64,000 nucleotides of DNA from Deroplatys truncata (taxonomy: Eukaryota; Arthropoda; Insecta; Mantodea; Mantidae), in contig CM060976.1 of the NCBI GenBank assembly GCA_030765065.1, forward strand, positions 58,698,539-58,762,538, given 5' to 3'. The notes beneath the pieces were generated by a model. It saw only the letters and a program-made list of their open reading frames with translations. It ran no database searches and was not told the origin of the DNA. The position numbers and the translations under genes are program-made. This document shows positions 43,670 to 55,136 of this stretch, in pieces (within the stretch, counting starts at the first letter, position 1; every line of letters begins with the position of its first letter).

Positions 43670-45655
43670 GTGCATTTTGCATTGTCTAAAGAAATAACAT
43701 TCATAGGCAAAACATTTTAGTTGCTTAAGTGGAATATTCATGCACGTTTGGTGATTAAATTATCAAGGTTGTACCTGTCCTTGTGCGCACTCTCACACAG
43801 CAATATGCACGTTTTATTATCAACAATATTTGCAGTCAGAACTTTTAAATTGCTCTTAAACGGCCTTTAGACACTTCACTATTCGCACTAACGTCTGCAT
43901 GTGTATGTGGGAGAAAGTTTTATCAATCTATTGGCAAGACAGATATATGGCCTGGTGATCACTTAGTGAAAACACATCCACTGTATAATCGTTGGTGATA
44001 CTTTATGGCGATTGAAGTGTGCATTTTCGATTGTTCTCCCTTTCTAGAAACTTCGGTGGAAATTCAGAATATATAGTAGCTGTATTACCGGCAAAGTCCC
44101 CCAAACACTCAAGTTTTACAGCTATCAGACAAACCCAGATTACACAAAAAAATGCCCTACAAGGGTTGCAAAATTTGGTCCTGTTCAAGCTGAAACACTC
44201 CATTTGCGAGTATCTAACTACTGAAATATTTACATAGAAAAACTGGCTGTATAGAAGTACGTATTGCTGCAACGGTATTTGGCATAAAGAAAGGTCAAAT
44301 GTTAAAAAGGAAGAAATGGTTTAAATTAGTTAAAGGAGATTACGAACCTTAGTTACAAAAATGTTGCAAATGATTTGCATTCCCGTTTATTATTCTGAGA
44401 TTTACTTCATATCATCTTCATTCATTTGGAGGAAATATAAGAATTCAATATTTTATGTATAAAAATTGTAGTAATTCATTCGATATTAAATTACTCGATA
44501 TTGATTATAGTCATAAACGTTTTAGCTTTTATATAGCCCAGCATAATAGGTACCACATCCATTTGACAAAAGTATTTTACCTTTTATATTTGTACCACCC
44601 TGAATCCATAGGAGGTTGATAGAAATCATTTATGCATTCAGCAGCGATATTATCTCTCGTTTACATTTGCTCTGCTGTAGCCGACTATACGCTTTCTGTT
44701 AAAGCAGCGGTACAAAGGAAGCGTTTTCAAACGGTAAAGTTTACTGATTCTACACAGCAATGTAAGGCCGCCTCTTGGCGAAGCTGTTGACATTAGTAAA
44801 CACTTTCTCACTCAAACTACAATTGATCAGCATTCAACTATTATCACGTTTTCCTCAAATTGATAATTTATTTCGGGGTCCGCATTTTACAACGTTAAGT
44901 CAGCTGAATCCAACTGTGATCCGACACATCCAATAGTTATACCTCAAAGAAGAAATAAACGGAATCCAGTGACTACGATAACGATGGGAGGTAGGCATTA
45001 TGCCCTTCGAGATTTTTTTTAATAATGTTGACTTAATAAATAGGTTGAAAATAAAGTAAATTGACTAACTTCTAGAAGTGTTTTTCGGATCACCATAAAT
45101 TTCCAGTAAGCTAATTTTTAACGTTTTTTGGAACGGTATCATATATCTAAAATCCAATTTTTAAAAATATTAAACATAACAGTTTAAATAGTATTTTTTA
45201 AATCACACCCGCACGGTAACTAACGTTCTCAGCTTTGAAAATAATGTAACATAGGCATAGAATTTTAGTTTATCTTACACACATTACATTATATGCTTCT
45301 TAATATATTCACACAACTTACATTGATCGTGCTAAACAATATAATTATAGAACAAGTTCAGAGCTTTAATTGTTTAGTATGTCAGATATCATGCAAATGG
45401 GAAAATGACTTAAAGGAAAATCACTATAAATTCCAAAGTAGCTTGACTTTAGGAACCTTTAAAGGAACAGTACGGAATGAGAGCACAAAAGAAAGAACGC
45501 TGATATTTTATAAAATCATAATATTTCCAGGATAATGTATGTAGTAGAAAATTGGGTCATGAATAAATCAGATAGAAGATTCATAGAAATAGCAAAAATG
45601 AAATTCTGAGATACCTATGTTGAAGGTTTTACTCTAAAAAATATATCCCAAGTAA
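43670..45655. other. unassigned DNA
   Basis: No gene or repeat was recognised over about 2 kb. The overlapping frames on both strands at 44003-44272 show no motif. Confidence 0.35.
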
Positions 45656-45663
45656 CACAATTA

Positions 45664-46195
45664 GACACCAAGCGGCACGGCTCAGGCGGTTTCGTCTGTG
45701 GTCCGCATACGGAGGTCGTGGGTTCCATTCCCGTTGCCGACCTTCCTGACCCGGGTCACCAGCCGAATGCTAGTAAGGATTCTCACATTTCCCGAATTTC
45801 CTGTTCCTCCACTTCATCTCCATTCTCATTTTAATTCATACTTCATTCGTTGGTTTCTTTTAGTGTTGGAAGTGTTGGCGACGGTGTTTCGGTGCAGTGT
45901 TGCAGGGCAAAAGGATGATCTTTGCGACTCTCTCCGTCCCTCGGCTTTCGGCTGCCGGGGTATCCAAACCACCTTGAAGGACTTGGAACCCGTCTGAAGT
46001 CCCCGGTCTGCCTGTCAGTCTACCAGGGAGTCTCTATCTGGAACCATAGGGACCCTGCCATCCCTGCCTCTGGTTCCGGTCGTCCAGTGTCTCCTCTCGT
46101 CTTATCCTCCTCGGGGATGCCCCCTTGTGGGGTGTAGGTACAATATCCCCTATGTGGATCAGTGCCGAATCCCCTCCGTACTCAATACAATCCAA
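45664..46195 (+). mobile_element. tRNA-headed SINE-like repeat, family V, copy 1
   Basis: The head GGCACGGCTCAGGCGGTTTC (A box) and GTCGTGGGTTCCATTCCC (B box) is spaced like a tRNA. It continues into a GC-rich body with CCCGGGTCACCAGCCGAATG. Its 3' part, GGGATGCCCCCTTGTGGGGT then GTAGGTACAATATCC, is shared with the minus strand at 49355-49650. About 530 bp is long for a SINE, so it may be a composite. Frames within it are not coding. Confidence 0.6.
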
Positions 46196-46309
46196 GCTAA
46201 CACAATTTGACAGGGTGTTTAATTTAAATGAAAACATACATAACTACAAACAAAAATTTTACGTTCATATTTTCAAAATGGACTCATAGATTAATAAGAA
46301 CCACTATTG

Positions 46310-46440
46310 TACCAGCCACAGCACAGATATATGGAACGACCTAGAAGACGATGGGAAGATGAACTTTGAGAGCCGAAATGGTCAAGGCCTGTGAATATGA
46401 TGACGAAGACAAAAGAAGAAATACTATATCAATTTAAAGG
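46310..46440 (+). pseudogene. LINE ORF2 tail relic
   Basis: RPRRRWEDEL then, after a stop, EPKWSRPVNMM matches the last residues of insect LINE ORF2 proteins (GRPRRRWEDE-x-KEPxWSRPVNIMMMM). Only about 30 codons are left. Confidence 0.6.
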
Positions 46441-46444
46441 TATT

Positions 46445-47315
46445 ATTTGAGGTATAAAGACGTATTAATTATTGATAATAATTTGGATAAAATATTTCAT
46501 GATGTATAAGTATCAGGATAATCTGAGTATCGTCGAGGTATTCCATTTTTGTTCACATATGTCACCATAAAGGCTGGCATATGCGAAGTGAAGCAATAAA
46601 AATTTAGGTTTGGCATGCAAGTTGCCGTTAAGGCATCTCTTAATAACGACTTTATTGGTCTCTGCCACCGTATTTTCACTACTCTAAAGCTCTCTTTGAA
46701 ATAAGTTCATAATCTATCCTCGTTTTGCTTTTTCGTAATAATTATAATTCGGTCCCGGCAATGATCCGATAAAAAGATTGAAGGACAATGCATATAATTC
46801 CATAATCGCATTACTGAATTATCCTGAAGGGAATTTTATAGCACTATCAACTATGATAAAATAAAATCCTGTAATTTCGGGGAATATGGAAGCTACACAC
46901 GTGGTTATTTTACATTTTTGCAACTATGAACCTTCATACGTTCCTAAAATTATGTATCTGTCTACCTCAATTATTCCCGATCAATTTCCTAACACTTGCT
47001 TGATAAAAACATCGAGAATTTGCGGAAGGGTATGCCATAACGTTCCTCTATTGTCTTCCTTATCCTCTTCAAATGTTTCTTGAGAAAGTTTATTTCGCAG
47101 CTCAAGCGCGAAAACGATAAATTTTCCATTTCCATTTTTATAACACCGTTTTCACTCTTTTCCCAACATTCCGATTTAACCGTGTTAACACTGAAAGTCG
47201 AAAGCGAAGTACATTTGGGAATTCAGTGTATGATTAGTTTAGGAAATAGTTGTTTAAATGTACTATTTCTCCCTTTCGGCGTTTCCACCAGCTAAATATA
47301 AAGTTAGCTTGCATA
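46445..47315. other. unassigned DNA
   Basis: No gene or repeat was recognised. Confidence 0.35.
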
Positions 47316-47317
47316 CA

Positions 47318-47750
47318 TCGAGTGCATGGAATCGTGCCGATATAATACACAGTGGTTTATGATGGTAAATAATACTAAACTGCCTCTGCCATGGCCAGTC
47401 CCTCACCTTTACCTCTTTCTAGTACTCCATTTAATGTTTGTCTTACTCTCCCTTTTTCCCTCTTTCCTGAAACTGAAACCGTCCTGTCTTTATAGGTTAA
47501 TATTTGAGTGCCAGACTTTTAGCATCAATACGAGATGGACTCACTCAGGGACTGGTGCGGACCGTCGTTGCGAAGCATGTCTTCCGGGCACTCAGGTGAA
47601 ATGTTTCTGTACTCCTCCCCTTTCGCCGCTCACTTAGACTTGACCTTTGTTCAAAGCTTAATACGTGTGTGTCGGACTTTAATTCAAAACAATAAGAGTT
47701 TGGCTTACACTGGGCTGGCGTGGAACACAGATAAGGACATTCTGCAAACA
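47318..47750 (-). repeat. Z repeat, copy 2
   Basis: Minus-strand homologue of 12640-13055, including the 3' block TATATCGGCACGATTCCATG at 47318-47345 and the GTCCGACACACACGT-type block. The Z frame is open here across about 68 codons (47751-47545). Confidence 0.65.
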
Positions 47751-47754
47751 TTAA

Positions 47755-48345
47755 AAAAGAAAACTTTTATGGAAACCAAAAGCACGATTCCGTGCTCTAG
47801 ATTGTACTTTTAGCCCTGGTACTCATTTTAATGCAATCATCAGTTTATGCAATCATGAAGTGGTTTTTACTTAACTCATCATTGAGATAGATGTTGGCAC
47901 TTTAGCGAGAACGGAGGTTATCAGAAATGTTGATAAAAGCTTTTTGTGACAGAGATTAACTGGCCAAGTTATAAACAGTTAGGTAAATCAAGGAAAGAAA
48001 TAATTAAAGCATGTGCTGCTTTAGAAAATGGCAAAACACTAATCAGCACAGTTTGCCTGTCATTTAGAGATGAAATCTAAGAATTGCCCAAAGACAATCC
48101 TAATTGCCATACAGTCCTTCCTTTAGCTTGCCGTCAAACATTCTATTGCAACAAAAAGCTCCTTCTATTTTATGCTGACTTATTGTTACTATTTTAAACA
48201 AAGTAACGTTTTGAATTAATCACTTCTACATTTCAATAACCTAGGTCAGTTATTACTGGGCCGTCCGCCCACTACCCTCCGTGTTGAATGCACGGAGCAT
48301 TGGTTTTCCTCACAATTAAGGCTAGGCTTTGATGGGGAGGGATAT
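47755..48345. other. unassigned DNA
   Basis: No gene or repeat was recognised. Confidence 0.35.
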
Positions 48346-48349
48346 AGTA

Positions 48350-49011
48350 CGAGGCGTATTTTTAAATTAAACACCGTTTTAATATTTTGTCGAGGCAGCG
48401 CTGCAGTCGCAAAACTCAGACACAGCTGTGAGCGATTGTAACTTTGGTTTTCCTATTGTTAGAGCCTTTTGAAATGTTCAAAACAATCGAACGACTCGTC
48501 GACTGTGAAGTCAGATCAGTGATTCGTTTTTTGAACGCTAGAAATGTTACGTCAGCAAACAGTCATAGTGAATTGTGTGAGGTGTATGGGGAAACAATAA
48601 TGAGTGCTGGAATGGTGAGCAAGTGGGTTAGACAGCTTAACGAAGTTCGTGAAAATATGCATGATGAGCCACGGGTACAGCCGACTGCCTGTGAACACGG
48701 ATGATTGGGTGCAAGCTTTGGTAGAAAACATAAGTAATCTTCGTCTGTTTCTTCATCTTAAGAAAGTCCTTGCTAGGAAACATTTCAACGACGATAATGT
48801 TGTGAAAGTTGGCCTCATCACAGGCGGCATCATTCTTTGACGAAGGCATACAAGAACCGGTTTCCCATTGCGGCAAATGCCTGAATAACGACGGAGACTT
48901 TATAGAGAAGTAGCGTAAAGTGTGGTGTAATGAATGGTAATCAAATATTTAAAGAATAATGTTCTATTATTCTTTAAAAAGATTCTTGTCTTACTTTAAA
49001 AACACGCCTCG
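48350..49011 (+). mobile_element. 662-bp internally deleted mariner element
   Basis: Terminal inverted repeats CGAGGCGTATTTTTAAATTA (left) and CGAGGCGTGTTTTTAAAGTA (right, reversed) differ at two of 20 bases. TA flanks each end (48348-48349, 49012-49013). Autonomous mariners are about 1.3 kb, so roughly half is missing. The remaining parts are the transposase N- and C-termini. Confidence 0.88.
48474..48913 (+). pseudogene. mariner transposase relic: HTH plus C-terminus, catalytic core deleted
   Basis: From ATG 48474: MFKTIERLVDCEVRSVIRFL, ELCEVYGETIMSAGMVSKWV and RQLNEVRENMHDEPR are the paired-type HTH DNA-binding domain of mariner transposase. After a frameshift, TDDWVQALVENI (linker) joins directly to LFLHLKKVLARKHFNDD, normally about 190 residues further on. 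A third frame gives ASSQAASFFDEGIQEPV and CGKCLNNDGDFIEK, ending at TAG 48911. The WVPHEL, HDNARPH and YSPDLAPSD blocks with the catalytic aspartates are absent. The first frame is open for about 76 residues, enough for the DNA-binding domain alone. Confidence 0.9.
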
Positions 49012-49019
49012 TATATAAC

Positions 49020-49093
49020 GAAATCAGAGTTTGTCTTGTATGTGTTAACAAGAATTATAAAACAAAAGCACCCACCCGTCTACCTATCTCCCG

Positions 49094-49143
<50 letters not shown>

Positions 49144-49345
49144 TAATCTCAAAAACCACTCACCCGATTTTTAAAATTCCCTCACCATTGAAAAACCCCA
49201 TTTTGTGTTATGGACATGGGCGATAAAATACCGTATTTCAATTCATAAATTACTAAGAGACTAAAATGAATTTACAAGGCCTATGTAATAGCATGCGAAT
49301 TCATGGAGTTAGAACATACCTGCACAGCTTGAGATTGCCATTAGT
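49020..49345. other. unassigned DNA with (CT)n microsatellite
   Basis: (CT)n of about 38 bp at 49094-49131 runs into (GT)n to 49142. Nothing else was recognised. Confidence 0.6.
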
Positions 49346-49354
49346 AGAAAATAT

Positions 49355-49650
49355 TGTTGGAATGGAATGGAATGCGTATCGGAGAGGACTCGGTACGATC
49401 CAAGGAATATGGATATTGTACCTACGCCCCAAGAGGAGGCATCCCCAGGAAGGAGGGATGAGGTGAGGGAGACACCGGCTGCCGAAACCAGAAGTGACGG
49501 TACAAAAATGACAGGGACCCTACATTTTCCACACGCAGACGCCCCGGTAGTCGGACGGTAAACCGGGAACATCGCCCCACATAGAGTCCAACGCCACTGG
49601 TGGGAGCGGTCCTTATACCCCGGTAACTAGTCGAAGACTGAGGGAAGGAT
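49355..49650 (-). mobile_element. SINE-like repeat, family V, copy 2 (3' part)
   Basis: Minus-strand homologue of the 3' half of 45664-46195. It shares GGGGATGCCTCCTCTTGGGG, GTAGGTACAATATCC, the GTCCCTGTCATTTTTG-like block and the CCGGTGTCTCCCTCACC block. It ends in GGAATGGAATGGAAT-type short repeats at 49361-49376. Overlapping frames on both strands result from its high GC. Confidence 0.6.
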
Positions 49651-49659
49651 AAACTTTGC

Positions 49660-49935
49660 AAACTGCATCCTTTTTCCCCGGACACGCTGCACCTAAGCCG
49701 TATGCAAAACCTAAGAAGTATAAAATACTAATATTGCACGCTATAATAGGAATTGACGTACATAATACAGTGCGTTCCTTATATTGCCAGACCGCGGATC
49801 GTGCTTATGCATACTCCGCTCACTGTGCAACTACTATTCCTGTTATATGCTGTATTAAAAGAGGTGTCCATCTGCAATGGGACATTCATAACTTCTTCAG
49901 ATGATATTTTCATTCACACACAAGTTCTTCTTGCT
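49660..49935. other. unassigned DNA
   Basis: No gene or repeat was recognised. Confidence 0.3.
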
Positions 49936-49940
49936 TAATT

Positions 49941-50160
49941 CTAATAATCTGTTCTTACAATGCTTCTTAGTTTAGCGTTTAGCGAACTCGTTGCCCTAAA
50001 GTTATTTACCAGACATCTAACATTTTCTCTACCTGTAAGTTTAATACCAGGAGATTTATCCTGAAATTGTCTACACGCTTGTCTACATGATTCGGTTTTA
50101 CGTATGTACCTGTTGTACATAAAAATTATTTGTTCAAGCGCGAGTTTTTCGGTAGGCATT
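49941..50160 (-). pseudogene. DUF4817-type HTH of a transposase, C-terminus lost
   Basis: From ATG 50160 (minus): LALEQIIFMYNRYIRKTESC, RQACRQFQDKSPGI and GRENVRCLVNNFRATSSLNA. This aligns block by block with the 28.65-kb protein (CRQxCRQFxDKxPG, RExVRxLVNxxxxTxSxNA) but is clearly diverged. The frame stops at 49941 and no catalytic domain follows. Upstream minus-strand sequence has TGTCAGTTGC and GACTCAGTTCGA initiator-like motifs. Ends of the element were not found. Confidence 0.65.
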
Positions 50161-50639
50161 TTGCGGGATATTAAGTAAAGCCTAATATAATTTACAAACA
50201 ACACAGATGTTTTAAATAAACTTTCACTTTTGAGATGCACAATAAACAAACTCTAGTCTTTACAGCTCGAACTGAGTCAGCAACTGACACAGTATAACAA
50301 CTGATAAGCGTAGCCTTGAGCAGATCATTCACCGCTAGTGAACTAGCGAAACAATACCGAGGTCACTGCAGTTGAGACCAGTTTTGCCACCGTAATTAAT
50401 TTTATATTGCGTATTATATTATCAGGATAATTTATATATGTAATATGATATTGTTAAAGGTATAGAAATATTTGTTAACTTTTATCATTGTAAATATCGC
50501 CCGTGTTAGAATTTTCTGCTTTTCCAAGTTAGGATGTTCTGAAAAGTATCTTGTGCGCGTAGAAGTGAAGCTTTTGGTGTAGTTAGCTAGCACGTCTTTG
50601 TATTTAATCGAGGGGTAAAAGTCTATTCATTTATTGTTA

Positions 50640-51240
50640 AGGTTAGCGAAGGTAGAGTAGGCGACGTAGAAGGCAAAATGTTGAGGAAAACAGGGAAAGT
50701 CCCAGGTTATGTAATATAGTCACGTATTAGAGTCATTAAGCCAATAAGAAGAAAGTAAAATTACGTCATTGAGCACTAACGCCACCAACGGCGCGAAATA
50801 GTGACAAATAGGAAATTAGTTTAATTATGTTCCAAGCGTGGGGTGGTTTGGTATAAATACAGCAAGAAACATTCGTCAGTTTGCCATTTTCGATATGTAA
50901 ACCACGCCGAATCCACGCTAATCAGAGAAAATTCGAGTGCGATTATTCCGCGGACAACGAAAGTGTCGATGCTAATATTCCGGCGATATTAATGCTAATT
51001 CCGTGAAGTTATTGATAATAAATATTTAAGTTTGTTTAAACCAGAAAGTTACGTCAGAATTAATGATAGTGAGAGTTAGTGAAAGACAAAGTTCATAACG
51101 CCAGGAATATTCTAAGTGGCAATATAGTATTCGGTGCAAGTGTAAGAAAGGGAATATTTCAGGGAGTGATATAGTGTGTTAAAAAGAGTTTAATTACAGC
51201 TTAAATTCAAATTTTATACATATTCATGTTATTTATCCAG
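50640..51240 (+). promoter_or_regulatory. LTR-like promoter region, unassigned family
   Basis: GTATAAATAC at 50851 is followed by TCAGT at 50876-50880 (A 26 bp after the TATA box start), with AGCCAATAAG upstream at about 50738 and an AATAAATA poly(A)-type signal near 51020. The layout resembles the LTRs of the Y family but the sequence is different and no second copy exists in the window. A host promoter is the alternative. Confidence 0.3.
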
Positions 51241-51456
51241 TGATAAAGTTACTTGTCCATGATCCTAGATCTTCGTTACCACTAGTTTACCGCTGGCAAA
51301 GATCCATGCCTCTACCTGAAAGCAACCAAGTCCACGTAAAACTTTAATTCGCCATAACAAAATAATTCGACAGAGATTGGCTGCAGAACCGCTTCTCAGC
51401 AGTGGGAACTCCTTCGAAACCGGCGGGGAGCGAACCGAAGAATTCCAGCGTGAAAA

Positions 51457-51680
51457 GCCAGCCCATTCCAAAGGTAGCCTCACAGGCTAAGCGAACTACG
51501 CATATACGCGATCTATGCCCCGTATATGAATGGAACCATGGCATGATTTAACAAACGTCTACCAAATTGCCAGCCCATTCCAAAGGTCGCCTTACAGGCT
51601 AAGCGAACTACGCATATACGCGATCTATGCCCCGTATATGAATGGAACCATGACATGATTTAGATAAAGGTCTACCAAAT
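51457..51680. repeat. 112-bp direct tandem duplication (two units)
   Basis: GCCAGCCCATTCCAAAGGT starts at 51457 and again at 51569. The units match over 112 bp with a few differences (TAGCCTC/TCGCCTT, ATGGCATG/ATGACATG). The unit contains CTACGCATATACGCGATCTA. No known family. Confidence 0.9.
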
Positions 51681-51856
51681 TACAGCCTATTATTCATACA
51701 AATAAAACACTGATAAACCAATAGCTTTGTTGACGACAGCAGTTAGGTAATTTTGTCAGAGACGAAAGGGATATCCTTCCTACTAATCTCAGTATTAAAC
51801 ATGCAAATCACGCTATAATTCCCGAATTGGTAAAACCCGGCAAAAATCGGATGTGC

Positions 51857-52700
51857 TGTGATACGGTAATTTGTATCACAAATTATTTAAATGTAAATAA
51901 TGATTGTAATATGAATATGTATTTTATGTGACATTGATTTCAGATGTTTATTGATTATAATTAATATTGGGAAATAAGTTTAAAAGGCTTTACTGAAACG
52001 TCAATAATAACGCAATAATGCAGCGATGGGGTGAGCTGTTTATCGTTATTGGGAACAAGGAAGTTACGTAATGTTTCGCGCGTTTTCGGTAGAACCTTCT
52101 GGAATGTTTCCCTAAAAGCAATATGTATTCGTGGTTTTCATTGGATATTAAAATAGACGCTAATGTTGGCGCGTTTTATTAGCCAATAGCAGTTCATTTA
52201 TAATCTTTAGGCATGTCGAGGAGTGGGAGTATATAAAGTCGAGTCCGTGGTAGATCGCCCTCAGTTCAACAAAATTCTCAATACTTTACACGTCGGCCCC
52301 TCAGTTCATCAAAATTTCGTGTACACTACACGTCGTCAGTCAGTCCTTCATTTCGTCAAGTTACGCGCAGTAAAAATCATTAAAGATCTAAAATATTATA
52401 CAGTTAAATATACACAAAGTTGAAGTACGCGAGTTAAAAGTGATAAGTAAGAAGTTATTACAAACAGTTTCAGTTTGGCGAGTATCTAAATCAATATGTA
52501 AAAGTGTTAGTGAACGTGTTCGGCAATAAAAATTATAAAACAAATTTTTTTCATCAGTATAATTTCTGGATAAAAGAGTCCTTTCCATTTCACAACCTGC
52601 AAAGAGATACATGTTCGACCCAAACAGCTAGCTGGAGGACATTTAAAATGAATTATTTCAAAACTGATGCAAATTGCTACGCCAGATGGAGCTACAAACC
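51857..52700 (+). repeat. Y1, LTR-like repeat with arthropod core promoter
   Basis: Homologous over most of its length to the minus strand of 57611-58460. It starts TGTGATACGG. Shared parts: ATAGACGCTAATGTTGGCGC, AGCCAATAGCAG and TATATAAAG (52232), then CCCTCAGT with its A at 52263, 31 bp from the TATA box. A short tandem unit after the start site (ACACGTCG ... CAGTTCAACAAAATTC) occurs about three times. AATAAA lies near 52526. The 3' end is indistinct and no interior follows. Confidence 0.65.
52232..52265 (+). promoter_or_regulatory. TATA plus TCAGT core promoter of Y1
   Basis: TATAAAG at 52232 and TCAGT at 52261-52265 give a TATA-to-start distance of 31 bp, the spacing expected for RNA polymerase II in arthropods. 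Confidence 0.55.
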
Positions 52701-52719
52701 AAACAAGGAGTGACGTCAC

Positions 52720-53736
52720 AAGATGGCTTCAACACTGATGTAAACAACATTACGTAAAGCAATTTCTCTAGCAAATTGGCTTCCACAACGTGGGGATAAC
52801 AAATACAAACACAAATTACGTAAACACAGATTCCGTTGCAGCTGACACGCATTCTGAAAGTATTGCCTAAAGTTTGCTTTGCCAAATTTGAAGAAGGAAC
52901 CCACTATACAGGTACTAACACGAAGCTAAAGCGTGAATCGGGCAACAACTTCCATTACCTTCATACCTTTATTTCGAAGAGATGAGATCACATAATCCAG
53001 TATTAGATTCTCTCGCTTCTCCGCAAAAACAAAACAAAGTAAAAGGGTAATATCAGTTCCCAGGCTGTACACACCATAAAACGGAGAGGGAAATAAAACC
53101 CAAATGACGCTATGGCTATTTACTTTCGTAATTATAATACTGCTTTTTTATGGTTATGCAACATGACAATTAGCTTTTCCTTCAACCTCTTACTGCACGT
53201 ATATTTAGAGCTATATTCACAGAAGTCGCAACTGTTAGAAATCGGCTATCTCTTGGGCTCTTTCATTAATACCACCACAGCTGAATGTTTGCGAATGAAA
53301 AGAGTCGAGCAAAAGGGTTGCAAGAAAATTAGTTATGGCACCTTTAATATTTTTTGTAATACACTGGTTACATGTAACGTAACTGAACTATTATGGCACA
53401 TTCTGATATTACTCGGTGGCGTGCGCAGCTCCCCTATCATCCATACCTTTTAACCCTTTCACAGCAGAAGTCCCAAATTCAAACATTTCACTGGAATGCA
53501 TCCCCAGATAAACAACGAAATATCTGTATTTAAAATAAAGTAAAATAAATTCTCAACGTTGTAATCCTAATATTCTAATAAACTGATTCATTTCCTTTGC
53601 TGCAAAATATGTTACCTTCACGTTACCTACAAAAACTGAATAAATACGGCGTGGAACTCAATAGTGCTGTCATCTGTTGCACTGTTCGCAAACAAGCTTA
53701 AGAACCTGCCATCAGTGCTGCCATCCGATCAGCATT
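52720..53736. other. unassigned DNA
   Basis: A 113-codon plus-strand frame at 53112-53453 has hydrophobic stretches but no motif that I recognise. No other feature was seen. Confidence 0.3.
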
Positions 53737-53738
53737 TA

Positions 53739-54963
53739 CACTACGTGATCAAAAGTATCCGGACACCTGGCTAAAATGACGTACAAGTTCGTGGCGCCCT
53801 CCATCGGTAATGCTGGAAATCAATACGGTGTTGGCCCACCCTTAGCCTTGATAACAGCGTTCACTCTCGCAGGCACACTTTCAATCAGGTGTTGGAAGGT
53901 TACTTGGGGAATGGCAGCCCATTCTTCTCGGAGTGCGGAACTGAGGAGAGATATCGATGTAGGTCGGTGAGGCCTGGCACGAAGTCGGCGTTCCAACACA
54001 TCCCATAGGTGTTCTATAGGGTTCAGGTCAGGACTCTGTGCAGGCCAGTCCATTACAGGGATATTATTGTCGTGTAACCACTCCGCCACAGCCCGTGCAG
54101 TATCAACAGGTGCTCGATCGTGTTGAAATATGCAATCGCCATCCCCGAATTGCTCTTCAACAGTGGGAAGCAAGAAGGTGCTTAAAATATCAATGTAGGT
54201 CTTCGCTGTGATCGTGCAACGCAAAACAACAAGGGGTGCAAGCCCTCTCCAAGAAAAACACGAGCACACCATAACACCACCACCTTCGAATTCCACTTTT
54301 GGCACTACATACACTGGCAGATGACGTTCACCGGGCATTTGCCATACCCACACCCTGCCATCGGATCGCCACATTGTGTACCGTGATTCGTCACTCCACA
54401 CAACGTTTTGCCACTATTCAATCGTGTAATGTTGACAGCAAGCTGAGCGTCGTTTGACATTTTCCTGCGTGATGTGTGGCTTATGAGCAGCCGCTCGACC
54501 ATGGAATCCAAGGTTTCTCAGCTCACGCCTAACTGTCGTAGTACTTGGAGTGGATCCTGATGCAGTTTGCAATTCCTGTGTGATGGTCTGGATAGATGTC
54601 TGCCTATTACTCTTTACGACCCTCTTGGAATGTCGGCGGTCTCTGCCACTCAACAAACGAGGTCGACCTGTACGCTTTTGTGCTGTACATGTCCCTTCAC
54701 GTTTCCACTTCACTATCACATCAGAAGCAGCGGACCTAAGGATGTTTAGGAGTGTGAAGGTACAGACTTCTGATACAATTGACACCCAATCACCTGACCA
54801 CGTTCGAGGTCCGTAAGTTCCACGGAGCTACCATTCTGCTGTCTCACGATGTCTAATGATTACTGAAGTCGCGGATGAGTAGCAGCAGTAGGTGGCAGCA
54901 CAATGCACCTAAGATGAAAAACATATGCTTGTGGGGTGTCCGGATACTTTTGATCACATAGTG
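53739..54963 (-). mobile_element. Tc1-like element, 1225 bp, full ends
   Basis: Inverted repeats: CACTACGTGATCAAAAGTAT then CCGGACACC (left), and CACTATGTGATCAAAAGTAT then CCGGACACC (right, reversed), with one mismatch in 29. TA flanks both sides (53737-53738, 54964-54965). It carries one transposase relic on the minus strand and almost nothing else. Confidence 0.95.
53820..54834 (-). pseudogene. Tc1-like DD34E transposase, intact catalytic triad, one TAG and frameshifts
   Basis: Starts near ATG 54834. LTDLERGQVIGCQLYQKSV (HTH 1), then after a shift near 54745 ASDVIVKWKREGTCTAQKR and GRPRLLSGRDRRHSKRVV (HTH 2 and GRPR), then GRAAAHKPHIT. An in-frame TAG (54416-54414) sits where Gln would fit, before WQNVVWSDESRY (first Asp). 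Then come DGDCIFQHDRAPVDTARAV (second Asp) and SPDLNPIEHLWDVL (Glu), spacing 34. The frame from 54401 to 53820 is open for 193 codons to the natural C-terminus GGPTPY. Another one-base shift near the start is likely. The catalytic half is intact, so this copy is younger than the one at 42.1 kb, but it does not encode a full protein. Confidence 0.93.
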
Positions 54964-54969
54964 TAATTA

Positions 54970-55135
54970 CAAATAATTAACAAAGTAAGTTAATTTTATA
55001 AAATCTCAAGGATTTGAAAATATAGTGTGGTCGACCAAAAACAGTATGTAACTTGACTATAATGGTAATTAAGGCGCTCGCATAAAAACTTTAAAACTCG
55101 TTAACGCTCGTTTCATAGTCGTCCTCCGTGGAAAA
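54970..55135. other. short unassigned spacer
   Basis: AT-rich; nothing was recognised. Confidence 0.4.
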
Positions 55136-55136
55136 G

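Noticed and set aside
53112..53453. 113-codon frame as a membrane protein gene
   Set aside because: Hydrophobic stretches but many Cys and Leu as expected from T-rich DNA, and no motif or signal peptide layout.
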